Source: Roseateles_B sp041913905 (lineage in GTDB: Bacteria > Pseudomonadota > Gammaproteobacteria > Burkholderiales > Burkholderiaceae_C). Taken from it: a DNA stretch of 64,000 nt. Position numbers and translations under genes: made by a program. The notes under the pieces were generated by a model, which saw nothing but the letters and a program-made list of their open reading frames with translations, searched no databases and was not told where the DNA came from. How positions within the stretch are numbered: the first letter of the stretch is position 1; each line of letters starts with the position of its first letter. Positions 16,282-24,750 of the stretch are shown one piece after another. The stretch is taken from contig JAYSEK010000027.1 of the NCBI GenBank assembly GCA_041913905.1, positions 1 through 64,000 of the forward strand, given 5' to 3'.

Positions 16282-18612
16282 ATGTCTCATATCAAGAGCC
16301 GCAAGCACGCGGCCCCGACCCGCCTGAGCACCACCGCCCTGGCCCTGCTGGCCGGGAGCCTGCCCGGACTGGCCCTGGCCGGCGAGGGGGTCACCCCCGC
16401 TCGCAAGCCCGAGGAGCAGGTGCTGCCCACGCTGAAGGCCACGGCCGCGCCGGAGTCCGGCTTCAAGGCCGACAAGAGCGCCAATGCCAAGCTGACGCAG
16501 CCCCTGCTGGACACGCCCAAGACGGTGCAGGTCATCAAGAAGGAAATGCTGCAGGAGCAGGGCGCCGCCTCGCTGATGGACGCTCTGCGCAACACCCCGG
16601 GCATCACCATGCAGCTGGGCGAGAACGGCAACACCGCCGCTGGCGACACCTTCCAGATGCGCGGCTTCTCCACGCAGACCGCCACCTTCGTCGACGGCAT
16701 GCGCGACCTGGGCGCCGTGACCCGCGACACCTTCAACCTGGAGTCGGTGGAGGTGGTCAAGGGCCCGTCCGGTGCGGACATCGGCCGTGGCGCCAGCGCC
16801 GGCTACATCAACCTGATCAGCAAGCAGCCCCAGGCCGACCAGTTCAATGAGCTCAATGTCAGCCTGGGCACGGCCAGCCGCAAGCGCGCCACGCTGGACA
16901 GCAATGTGCAGCTCGGCGCCCACACCGCCGCGCGCGTCAACCTGATGGTGCAGGACGGCGGCATCGAGGGCCGTGACCTGGTCAAGAACAAGGGCTGGGG
17001 TGTTGCGCCTTCGCTGGCCTTTGGCCTGAACACGCCCACCCGCCTCTTCCTCTACTCGCAGCATCTGCGCCAGAACAATGTGCCGGACGGCGGCATCCCC
17101 ACCACGGGCATGGCGGGCTTCTACAACGCCGATGCCAGGATCCAGGCCGCAAGCCGGGTCCGCCGCGAGAACTTCTATGGCAGCGCCGCGGACTACGAGA
17201 AGGTCGACGCCGACATGTTCTCGGCCCGCTTCGAAATGGACCTGGGCGGCGGCACCCAGCTCAAGAGCCTGACCCGCTACGGCCGCACGCACATGGACCG
17301 CGTGCTGACCGGCGTGAACGCCCTCAGCGTCAATGCCGGCAGCCAGGCGCTCGAAGTGGCGCGCACCCGCCAGCGCGTGGACCAGCGCAACGAGATCCTG
17401 GGCAATCAGACCAACGTGGTGAGCAGCTTCAAGCTGGCTGGCCTGCAGAACGACCTGAGCGCCGGCTTCGAGCTGCTGATGGAAAGCCAGAACAACCGCG
17501 GCTTCACCAACGGCAGCACCAGCACCGTGGACGTGGTGCTCAACAAGGCCAAGGTGCCGGGCATTGCCATCCCCAACGCCAATCTGTACGCGCCCAACAC
17601 CGCGGATGCGCTGGGCCTGCCCATCGCCACCGGCGCCGACACCGACGGCCGCAGCCTGACCCAGGCGCTCTACGCCTTCGACACCCTGCACATCAACGAG
17701 CAGCTCAAGCTCAATGGCGGCCTGCGCGTGGAGCACTACAGCCTGCGCACCAACAGCAGCACGCTGGTGACGGGCGGCAGCGCCGGCAACTCGGCCACCT
17801 ACAAGCCCCAGGGCTATGACGTGGGCAGCCTGGTGCCGGTCAACCTCAGCAACGGCGACTGGCTCAAGAGCTGGAACCTGGGCCTGGTCTACAAGCCGGT
17901 GGCCGAGGGCACGCTCTATGCCTCGCTGGCCAACAGCTACACGCCTCCGGGCGGTGACAACTTCGCGCTGTCCGCCAGCAGCACCAGCCAGGCCAATGCC
18001 GCGCTGGACCCGCAAAAGACGCGCAACGTCGAGCTGGGCGTCAAGTGGGAGCTGCTGGACAAGCGTCTCAATGTCAGCGCCGCCCTGTACCACACGACCA
18101 ATGAGGGCCAGGTCTCCTACGACGATCTCAAGAACGTCATCCCCATGGGCAAGACCCGCGTGACGGGGCTGGAGCTCTCGGCGGTCGGGCAGATCACCAA
18201 CTTCTGGCAGGTCTCGGCCGGCGTCGCGCGCATGAAGACGCGGCAGAGCGATCAGTGGACCAGCGACCGCAAGTTCGAGGTGGTCGGCGTGCGCTGGTCG
18301 CCGGACTGGACTGCCACGCTGTGGACCTCCTACACCTTCGGCGACTTCACCCTGGGCGGTGGCCTGCGTCATGTGTCCGAGCAGAAGCGTGCGATCAACA
18401 CCGACCCGGCTGCGACGAACATGAAGACCATCCCGGCCTACACCGTGGCCGACCTGATGGCCTCGTATGCCTGGAGCAAGACGCTGAAGTTCCAGCTCAA
18501 TGTGGGCAACCTGTTCGACAAGACCTACATCGCTTCGCTCAACAACAGCGGCGCGCGCATGAAGCTGGGCGCCGAGCGCAGCGTCACGCTGAGCGCGAAC
18601 CTGCTGTTCTGA
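16282..18612 (+). CDS. TonB-dependent siderophore receptor (Fiu-like)
   Basis: The 776-residue protein starts after an ACGGAGCG ribosome-binding site. A signal peptide ends near LALAGEG, followed by a TonB box region and the plug domain (PKTVQVIKKEMLQEQGAASLMDALRNTPGIT, then VVKGPSGADIGRGASAGYINLISKQ). The rest is a beta-barrel ending in phenylalanine (TLSANLLF), as expected for outer-membrane proteins. The gene pairing with piuC matches the catecholate receptor Fiu and its partner YbiX. A Fur box precedes it. The true ligand is not known. Confidence 0.93.
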   Translation: MSHIKSRKHAAPTRLSTTALALLAGSLPGLALAGEGVTPARKPEEQVLPTLKATAAPESGFKADKSANAKLTQPLLDTPKTVQVIKKEMLQEQGAASLMDALRNTPGITMQLGENGNTAAGDTFQMRGFSTQTATFVDGMRDLGAVTRDTFNLESVEVVKGPSGADIGRGASAGYINLISKQPQADQFNELNVSLGTASRKRATLDSNVQLGAHTAARVNLMVQDGGIEGRDLVKNKGWGVAPSLAFGLNTPTRLFLYSQHLRQNNVPDGGIPTTGMAGFYNADARIQAASRVRRENFYGSAADYEKVDADMFSARFEMDLGGGTQLKSLTRYGRTHMDRVLTGVNALSVNAGSQALEVARTRQRVDQRNEILGNQTNVVSSFKLAGLQNDLSAGFELLMESQNNRGFTNGSTSTVDVVLNKAKVPGIAIPNANLYAPNTADALGLPIATGADTDGRSLTQALYAFDTLHINEQLKLNGGLRVEHYSLRTNSSTLVTGGSAGNSATYKPQGYDVGSLVPVNLSNGDWLKSWNLGLVYKPVAEGTLYASLANSYTPPGGDNFALSASSTSQANAALDPQKTRNVELGVKWELLDKRLNVSAALYHTTNEGQVSYDDLKNVIPMGKTRVTGLELSAVGQITNFWQVSAGVARMKTRQSDQWTSDRKFEVVGVRWSPDWTATLWTSYTFGDFTLGGGLRHVSEQKRAINTDPAATNMKTIPAYTVADLMASYAWSKTLKFQLNVGNLFDKTYIASLNNSGARMKLGAERSVTLSANLLF

Positions 18613-18651
18613 GCCTGGCGCTGACATCCATCCCATCCCCAGGAGCCCCGC

Positions 18652-19329
18652 ATGCTGCTGCACATCCCCGAAGTTCTCAGCAAGACGGAGGTGCAGGCCC
18701 TGCGCAAGGCCCTGGATGAAGAGGGATGGGTGTCAGGTCTTGCCACCGCCGGCCCGCAGGCCGCGCAGGCCAAGGACAACGAGCAGCTGAGCCCGGACTC
18801 GCCGGCCTTCCTGCCGCTGTCCGAGCGCGTGGCCGCGGCGCTGAAGCGCCATCCCTTGTTTGTCTCCTCGGTCCTGCCGCGCCACGTGCTGCCGCCCATG
18901 TTCAACCGCTACCAGGGCGGCGGGCAGTACGGCAACCATATCGACAACGCGCTGCAGACCGACCGTCGCACCGGCCAGGTCGTGCGCACCGACGTCTCGA
19001 CGACGGTCTTCCTCTCCGAGCCCGAGGAGTACGAGGGCGGCGAGCTGATCGTGGAGGACAGCTACGGCACGCACGAAGTCAAGCTGGCTGCGGGGGATGC
19101 CATCGTCTACCCCTCGACCTCGCTGCACCGCGTGGAGCCGGTGCGTGCCGGTGCCCGCATCGCCTCCTTCCTCTGGACCCAGAGCCTGGTGCGCGACGCC
19201 TGGCGCCGCGCCATGCTCTTTGAGCTGGACATGACCATCGTCAAGCTGCGCGGCCAGCTGGGGGACAGTGCCGAGGTGACGGCCCTCACCGGCCACTATC
19301 ACAAGCTGCTGCAGCAATGGGCGGAGTGA
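18652..19329 (+). CDS. piuC: Fe(II)/2-oxoglutarate-dependent hydroxylase PiuC/YbiX
   Basis: The 225-residue protein has the PKHD-type dioxygenase iron triad: HID in GGQYGNHIDNAL and the distal histidine in YPSTSLHRVEPV, followed by the 2-oxoglutarate-binding arginine in GARIASF. YbiX homologues are repeatedly linked to catecholate siderophore receptors and presumably modify the siderophore or its degradation products. It lies 39 bases after the receptor and overlaps the PepSY gene by 13 bases. Confidence 0.93.
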   Translation: MLLHIPEVLSKTEVQALRKALDEEGWVSGLATAGPQAAQAKDNEQLSPDSPAFLPLSERVAAALKRHPLFVSSVLPRHVLPPMFNRYQGGGQYGNHIDNALQTDRRTGQVVRTDVSTTVFLSEPEEYEGGELIVEDSYGTHEVKLAAGDAIVYPSTSLHRVEPVRAGARIASFLWTQSLVRDAWRRAMLFELDMTIVKLRGQLGDSAEVTALTGHYHKLLQQWAE

Positions 19330-19976
19330 CGGACGGCATGAAGGCGGGTGCGGGCAAGGGGCCGCTGTCGCGGCGCGCGGACTGGATGCGCACCCTGTAC
19401 CGCTGGCACTGGATCAGCTCGGCGCTGTCCCTCGTGGGCATGCTGCTGTTCGCGATCACCGGTTTCACGCTCAACCATGCGGCCGACATCGAAAGCCAGC
19501 CGCGCGTGGTGCAGCGCGAGCTGACGCTGCCGGCTGCGCTGCGTCCCCTGCTCGACGCCCCTGGCTTGAGCAGGACTGCACCGGTGCCCGCACCGGTGCG
19601 CGACTGGCTGGTCCAGGCGCTCGACGCCGAGCTGGCCCGCGACGGCAGCATCGAATGGTCCGACGACGAGCTCTACATGGCCCTGCCTCGCCCCGGCGGT
19701 GACGCCTGGCTGCGCCTGGATCGCCAGACCGGCAGGCTGGAGTACGAGAACAGCGACCGCGGCTGGCTGGCCTATTTCAACGACCTCCACAAGGGCCGCC
19801 ACGCCGGCCGGGCCTGGAGCCTGTTCATCGACCTCTTCGCCGGCGCCAGCCTGCTGTTCTGCGTCACCGGCCTGCTGATCCTGCAGCAGCACGCAGGACG
19901 CCGGCCCGGCACCTGGCCGCTGGTCGGCGCGGGCCTGGTCCTGCCGGTTCTGCTGGCCCTGCTGCTGGTGCACTGA
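19317..19976 (+). CDS. PepSY-associated transmembrane protein
   Basis: The 219-residue protein has an N-terminal helix (SALSLVGMLLFAITGFTLNHA), a periplasmic PepSY-like segment of about 120 residues, a second helix (SLFIDLFAGASLLFCVTGLLIL) and a third near the C-terminus. Histidines flank the helices (YRWHWI, NHAADIE, DLHKGRHAGRAW), as in PepSY proteins proposed to hold heme or relay electrons. The ATG at 19317 overlaps piuC; a start at 19338 is an alternative. It lies in the iron-reduction gene set with DUF2271, DUF4198, ApbE and a flavoreductase. Confidence 0.82.
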   Translation: MGGVTDGMKAGAGKGPLSRRADWMRTLYRWHWISSALSLVGMLLFAITGFTLNHAADIESQPRVVQRELTLPAALRPLLDAPGLSRTAPVPAPVRDWLVQALDAELARDGSIEWSDDELYMALPRPGGDAWLRLDRQTGRLEYENSDRGWLAYFNDLHKGRHAGRAWSLFIDLFAGASLLFCVTGLLILQQHAGRRPGTWPLVGAGLVLPVLLALLLVH

Positions 19977-20003
19977 ACGTCTCTGAATCACGAAGGACTC
20001 GCT

Positions 20004-20537
20004 ATGCAAACCACCACTACCACCGCCGGCCGCTGGATGGCTCTCGGGGCCCTGGGCCTGGCAGGCTCTTCGGCCTGGGCCGCCGAGGTCCAGCTCAAGC
20101 TGGATCTCCCTCGCCTCAACGTCGCTGAATACCACCGCCCCTACGTGGCCGTCTGGCTGGAGAAGCCGGGCGAGGCCGGCGCCGCGGCGCAGCTGGCCGT
20201 TTGGTACGACCTCAAGAAGCCCAACAATGGCGGCGCGAAATGGCTGCGCGACATGCGCCAGTGGTGGCGCCAGGGTGGCCGCACCCTGAGCCTGCCGGCC
20301 GACGGCGTCAGTGGCGCCACGCGCGCGCCCGGCGAGGCCGTGCTGCAGCTGGACAAGCATCCGGCTCTGGCCCAGCTGCCGGCAGGCAACTACGAGCTGG
20401 TGGTGGAAGCCGCCCGTGAGGCCGGCGGCCGCGAGGTGCTGCGCCTGCCCATGGCCTGGCCCGTCAAGGCCGCGCAGCAGGCCAAGGCCCAAGGCGAGCA
20501 TGAGCTGGGTGCCGTGCAGCTGAACGTCAAACCCTGA
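20004..20537 (+). CDS. DUF2271 periplasmic protein with flavinylation motif
   Basis: The 177-residue protein has a signal peptide cleaved after SSAWA (near residue 26). The mature domain includes the motif DGVSGAT at residues 100-106. This matches the pattern D-G-x-(S/T)-G-A-T whose last threonine receives FMN from ApbE. An apbE gene lies two genes downstream. The protein is therefore probably a small covalent flavoprotein that carries electrons in the periplasm. AAGGA precedes its ATG. Confidence 0.85.
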   Translation: MQTTTTTAGRWMALGALGLAGSSAWAAEVQLKLDLPRLNVAEYHRPYVAVWLEKPGEAGAAAQLAVWYDLKKPNNGGAKWLRDMRQWWRQGGRTLSLPADGVSGATRAPGEAVLQLDKHPALAQLPAGNYELVVEAAREAGGREVLRLPMAWPVKAAQQAKAQGEHELGAVQLNVKP

Positions 20538-20548
20538 GGAACCTGACC

Positions 20549-21367
20549 ATGTGGAGCAAGACCCGACCCCTGTTGACGACCCTGGCAATGTGCCTGGCCG
20601 GCAGCGCCCACGCGCACATGAGCTGGCTGCTGCCCAACAGCTACCAAGCGCATGGCAAGGACGCGGTGGTGTCCGTGGACGCCGCGGTGTCCGAGGACCT
20701 CTTCATCTTCGAACGCGCCCTCAAGCTGGAGCAGATCGTGATCACGGCGCCGGACGGCAGCCGTCTCGAACCCCAGCAGCGCAGCACCGCGCGGCACCGT
20801 GAGAGCTTCGAGCTGCCGCTCAGCCAGGACGGCACCTATCGCGTCAGCCATGTGCAGCTGGCCCTGATGGGCAGCTATGTGCTGGACGGCCAGACCAAGC
20901 GCTTCCGCGCGACGCCTGCGACCCTGGACCAGGAGCTGCCGGCCGGGGCCCAGCTGCAGGGCCTGACCGAGGTGCACAACCGCCAGCAGATCTTCGTGAG
21001 CAAGGAGGAGCCGGGCAAGCTGGCCTTCGTGCCGGAAGGCCGGGGCCTGGAGCTGCTGCCGCTGGATCCCGTGACCGAGCTGAGCCACGGCGACCGCAGC
21101 CGCTTCCGGCTGCTGCTGGACGGCAAGCCGCTGCCCGATGCCGCCATGCGTCTGCTGCGCGAAGGCAATCGCTACCGCTACAAGCTGGGCGAGCAGCTGA
21201 TCAAGACGGATGCCAAGGGCGAGTTCACGCTCGAATGGGCCGAGGCCGGCCGCTACTGGCTGGGCGTGAGCCAGGGCGACAAGCCGGCGCCCGGCGTGAC
21301 CGGCACGCGCGACAAGCCCCTGCGTCGCGCCAGCCTGGGCGTCAGCTTCGAAGTGCTGCCCCGCTGA
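20549..21367 (+). CDS. DUF4198 periplasmic protein (NikM-like)
   Basis: The 272-residue protein has a signal peptide ending SAHAH, and the first mature residues HMSWLLPNSY carry the N-terminal histidine typical of DUF4198. It is mostly beta-strand, with a carboxypeptidase-regulatory-like second half (GEFTLEWAEAGRYWLGVSQ). Related domains occur in the nickel/cobalt transport accessory protein NikM and may bind metal. Here it begins 11 bases after the DUF2271 gene and ends 3 bases before apbE, so it belongs to the flavin-based iron-reduction operon. Confidence 0.84.
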   Translation: MWSKTRPLLTTLAMCLAGSAHAHMSWLLPNSYQAHGKDAVVSVDAAVSEDLFIFERALKLEQIVITAPDGSRLEPQQRSTARHRESFELPLSQDGTYRVSHVQLALMGSYVLDGQTKRFRATPATLDQELPAGAQLQGLTEVHNRQQIFVSKEEPGKLAFVPEGRGLELLPLDPVTELSHGDRSRFRLLLDGKPLPDAAMRLLREGNRYRYKLGEQLIKTDAKGEFTLEWAEAGRYWLGVSQGDKPAPGVTGTRDKPLRRASLGVSFEVLPR

Positions 21368-21370
21368 GCG

Positions 21371-22375
21371 ATGTCACCGCAGGCCCTGCCGCAGGTCGCC
21401 GTTCCCAGGCAGCTGAACCCCGAGGCGCCGCCCTGGGGTCAGGTCTTGCACAGCCTGCGCGGACAGACCATGGGCACCAGCTGGTCCCTGGTCATGTACG
21501 GGCCGGCGAACCTGCGCCTGGCGCCGGTGGAGGCCGCCGTACAGGCCCGGCTGGACGCGCTGGTGGGCGAGCTGAGCCACTGGGAGGCGGACTCGCTGCT
21601 GTGCCACTTCAATGCGCTCGCCCCGGGGCAGGCCCTGGACCTGCCGCCCGACTTCGCGACCGTCGTCGATGCGGCCATGTGCGTGGCGGCTGCCAGCGGC
21701 GGCGCCTTCGATCCCTGCATGGGCGCGCTGGTCCAGCGCTGGGGCTTCGGCCCGCCGGGGCAGCCGCTGGCCACGGCGCGCGCGCCACGGCAGGCCTGGC
21801 GGGAGCTGGGCTGGGACGCCGGGCGGGGCCGGCTCACGCAGCCGGGCGGCCTGATGCTGGACTTTTCCGCCATCGCCAAGGGGCATGCGGTGGACCGGAT
21901 CTCTGCCTTGCTGCGCGAACTCGGCTTGCCGCACCATCTGGTCGAGATCGGCGGCGAGCTGTGCGGCCAGGGCCTCAAGCCCGAGGGCCAGCCTTGGTGG
22001 GTGGACGTGGAGCCGCCCGCGACGGACTGCGCCCTGCCCGTGCTGCGCATCGCGCTGCATCAGCTGGCCGTTGCCAGCTCGGGCGACTATCGGCGCTATC
22101 GCCTCGATGAACGGGGGCAGCGCCTTTCGCATACCCTGGATCCGCGCACCGGGCGCCCCGTGGCGCACGGGCTGGCGCTGGTGAGCGTGCTGCATGAGAG
22201 TGCGATGTGGGCCGACGCCTGGTCCACCGCGCTGATGGTGCTGGGACCGGACGAGGGCCTGGCGCTGGCGGAATCGCAGGGGCTGGCTGCTCGCATGGTG
22301 GTCCGCGGCCCGCAGGGCTGGCGCCAGCGGCTGTCCAGCGCGCTGCGGAACCTGATCGAGGAGGAGGCGGCATGA
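21371..22375 (+). CDS. apbE: FAD:protein FMN transferase
   Basis: The 334-residue protein has the ApbE motifs RGQTMGTSWSLVMYG near the N-terminus, LMLDFSAIAKGHAVDRI, GGELCGQG, ASSGDYRRY and HTLDPRTGRPV. The enzyme transfers FMN from FAD to a threonine in D-G-x-S/T-G-A-T motifs and needs Mg. No signal peptide or lipobox is visible at this start, which is unusual because ApbE normally acts in the periplasm. It overlaps the flavoreductase gene by ATGA. The likely acceptor is the DUF2271 protein two genes upstream. Confidence 0.92.
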   Translation: MSPQALPQVAVPRQLNPEAPPWGQVLHSLRGQTMGTSWSLVMYGPANLRLAPVEAAVQARLDALVGELSHWEADSLLCHFNALAPGQALDLPPDFATVVDAAMCVAAASGGAFDPCMGALVQRWGFGPPGQPLATARAPRQAWRELGWDAGRGRLTQPGGLMLDFSAIAKGHAVDRISALLRELGLPHHLVEIGGELCGQGLKPEGQPWWVDVEPPATDCALPVLRIALHQLAVASSGDYRRYRLDERGQRLSHTLDPRTGRPVAHGLALVSVLHESAMWADAWSTALMVLGPDEGLALAESQGLAARMVVRGPQGWRQRLSSALRNLIEEEAA

Positions 22376-23775
22376 CGCTGCTGCTCAGCGCTCCTCGCGT
22401 GGCGCTTGCGCTCGTCGTGGTGGCGAGCTATCTGGCCGGCTGCGGCTGGCTGTGGTGGCGCCATCGGCAGGCCCTGCGCGCTGAGCAGGCTCGTCAAGCC
22501 TCGGAGAGCCGGCAGGACGACGCCATCCTGGTGCTGCATGCTAGCCAGACCGGTCAGGCCCAGCGGCTGGCCGAGGAAACCGCCCGCCGTCTGCAGGCGG
22601 CCGGCAAGCCGGTGCGCCTGCTGGCTTTGGGAGCACTCGACGCGCCGACGCTGCAGCAGGCGCGCCAGGCCTTGTTCATCGCCAGCACGACGGGCGAGGG
22701 CGACGCGCCGGACAGCGCCAGGGCCTTTGTCCATCGGTGCATGCAGGCCACGGGCGAACTCGATCTTCAGGGCCTGCAGGTGGCGGTGCTGGCCCTGGGA
22801 GATCGGCGTTATCGCGAGTTCTGCGCCTTTGGTCTCGCGCTGGCCCGGTGGCTGCAGGCCAGCGGCGCGGCGCTGCAGTTCGAGACGCTGCAGGTGGACT
22901 GCGGTGATGCCCGCGTGGTCGCCCAATGGTGGCGCCAGCTAGACGGCGTCATGCCCGGCATTGCACAGCGAGCCGCGGGGGATGGCTCCTCGGCCGTGCC
23001 GACGCGCTGGACCTTGCAGCAACGACGCCTTCTGAATCCGGGCAGCCAGGGAGCGCCGCTGTACCTCCTGCGCTTCACGCTCGAGGGGGGCGGCAAGCAG
23101 AGGATGCCGCCCTGGCAGGCCGGCGACCTGGTCCAGGTCTTGCCCCCGGACGATGCGCAGCGGCCGCGCTCCTACAGCATCGCGTCCCTGCCAGCGGATG
23201 GCGGCCTGGAACTGCTGGTGCGCGAGCGCCGTGATGCGCAGGGGCAGCTCGGCGCCGCTTCGGCATGGCTGTGCCATGGGCTCCATGTGGGGCAGGCGCT
23301 TGAGCTGCGGCTGCAGCCGCATGAAGGCTTCCGCCAATCGGGCAACGAGGACAGGGCGCTGATCCTGATTGGCAACGGCACGGGACTTGCCGGCCTGCGC
23401 GCGCATCTGAAGCACCGCGCTGCGCATTGGCGCGACGGGCGCACCGCGGCACCGGTCTGGCTGCTGCATGGCGAGCGGCAGGCGCGCCATGACACGCACT
23501 TCGAAGAGGAGTTGCAGGCCTGGCGCAGCGAGGGGCTGCTGGCCCATGTGGATCGCGTCTACTCGCGCGACCTGCCGGGCCGCCATGTCCAGCAGCAACT
23601 GCAGGCCGAGTGGCAGCGCCTGCGGGAATGGCTGGCGCGCGGCGCGGCGATCTACGTCTGCGGCAGCCTGCAGGGCATGGGGCAGGCCGTGGACCGGCTC
23701 CTGCGCGAGCAACTCGGTGAGCCCGGACTGCAGGCACTCATTGCATCAGGACGTTACCGTCGCGACGTCTATTGA
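22372..23775 (+). CDS. Membrane-anchored flavodoxin/FNR reductase (sulfite reductase flavoprotein-like)
   Basis: The 467-residue protein starts with one transmembrane anchor (residues about 8-28). A flavodoxin domain follows (ILVLHASQTGQAQRLAEE, STTGEGDAPDSARAF), then a ferredoxin-NADP reductase module with the FAD motif RPRSYSIAS, the NAD(P) motif LIGNGTGLAGLRAHL and the end RYRRDVY. It should move electrons from NADPH through FAD and FMN to a membrane partner. The ATG overlaps the apbE stop by four bases. In this operon it is the likely electron source for periplasmic ferric reduction via PepSY and flavinylated DUF2271. Confidence 0.9.
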   Translation: MTLLLSAPRVALALVVVASYLAGCGWLWWRHRQALRAEQARQASESRQDDAILVLHASQTGQAQRLAEETARRLQAAGKPVRLLALGALDAPTLQQARQALFIASTTGEGDAPDSARAFVHRCMQATGELDLQGLQVAVLALGDRRYREFCAFGLALARWLQASGAALQFETLQVDCGDARVVAQWWRQLDGVMPGIAQRAAGDGSSAVPTRWTLQQRRLLNPGSQGAPLYLLRFTLEGGGKQRMPPWQAGDLVQVLPPDDAQRPRSYSIASLPADGGLELLVRERRDAQGQLGAASAWLCHGLHVGQALELRLQPHEGFRQSGNEDRALILIGNGTGLAGLRAHLKHRAAHWRDGRTAAPVWLLHGERQARHDTHFEEELQAWRSEGLLAHVDRVYSRDLPGRHVQQQLQAEWQRLREWLARGAAIYVCGSLQGMGQAVDRLLREQLGEPGLQALIASGRYRRDVY

Positions 23776-24045
23776 GGCCTTGCCCGGCAGGGCCGTGAGG
23801 CGCGCGAGGCCCGTGTTGATCGGCCTGCTGGCGGCAGGGCTGCGTTGAACTGATGCAGCGCCGCGACAAAAGCGATCCACGCGACATCAAATGAGGCCGT
23901 CTTAGGGGCAACCTCCCCCTGCAAAGCCTTCTCTTTGCCAGAGGCCCGCAGTACCATAGGCCGCGCAGGGTGCTAGAGAGACTTGAAGGAAACACCTTCG
24001 CCCGTGGCCCGGCACATCAACAATCTTTTGATGGAGAGAATCGAA

Positions 24046-24465
24046 ATGGCAACTGCGAAGAAGGCCGCGCCCGCCAAGAAGGCGGCAGCACCGGCCAAGA
24101 AGGCCGCTGCGCCGGCAAAGAAGGCTGCACCTGCAAAGAAGGCCGCTCCTGCCAAGAAGGCAGCGCCCGCCAAGAAGGCTGCTCCGGCCAAGAAGGCCGC
24201 AGCCCCCGCAAAGAAGCGCACGCCCAATGCTGCCTTCATGAAAGCCCTGACCCCCAGCAGCGCGCTGGCGGCCATCGTCGGTGCAGCACCGCTGCCCCGC
24301 ACCGATGTGACCAAGAAGGTCTGGGAATACATCAAGAAGCACAAGCTGCAGGACGAAGTGCAGAAGCGCGTCATCAACGCCGACGCCAAGCTGAAGGAAA
24401 TCTTCGGCAAGGCCAAGGCCGACATGTTCGAGATGACCAAGCTGATCAACAGCCATCTGAAGTGA
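24046..24465 (+). CDS. Histone H1-like basic protein with SWIB/MDM2 domain
   Basis: From the ATG at 24046 (GGAGAGAATCGAA leader) the protein has 139 residues. Residues 1-60 are lysine/alanine/proline repeats of the type KKAAPAKKAA, resembling the C-terminal tail of histone H1. Residues about 63-139 form a SWIB domain (MKALTPSSALAAIVGAAPLPRTDVTKKVWEYIKKHKLQ). Such fusions occur in Burkholderiales and chlamydiae and are thought to be nucleoid-associated. The repeats make its length prone to slippage between strains. A strong terminator follows. Confidence 0.9.
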   Translation: MATAKKAAPAKKAAAPAKKAAAPAKKAAPAKKAAPAKKAAPAKKAAPAKKAAAPAKKRTPNAAFMKALTPSSALAAIVGAAPLPRTDVTKKVWEYIKKHKLQDEVQKRVINADAKLKEIFGKAKADMFEMTKLINSHLK

Positions 24466-24510
24466 ACTGCCTGGGCGGGGCTGCGCGCAGTCCCGCCTTG
24501 TGCATCCAGG

Positions 24511-24534
24511 CCCGGCGAGTGCCGGGTTTTTTTT
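24511..24534 (+). terminator. Rho-independent terminator after the SWIB gene
   Basis: A CCCGGC/GCCGGG stem with a 4-base loop is followed by eight T residues, 45 bases after the stop codon. Confidence 0.9.
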
Positions 24535-24750
24535 CGCCTGGACCGCAGGTCCGCCGCCTTGCGGGCGGATGAAGCCGGGCGAAAAGCGTGAATACCGCAT
24601 GCGCCAGACGCCCCGCGATTGAGGGGCGCCGCCGGGCAGCAGCGGTGGCGGCCTCTACACTTGGCGCCAAAGAGTCCGTCCCTCCCCTGACTGGACTCAT
24701 GCATCCCGGGCCCTGCTGCACCGGGAGCCCTCGTCGAACGGGAACTCAGC

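Noticed and set aside
16171..18663. 830-codon open frame on the minus strand across the siderophore receptor gene
   Set aside because: It is a shadow of the high-GC receptor gene in an antisense frame. It has no domains, is alanine/glycine/histidine-rich, and the plus-strand protein is a clear TonB receptor.
24046..24220. KKAA-coding repeats as a possible CRISPR array
   Set aside because: The repeats are in frame, lysine/alanine-coding and without unique spacers.
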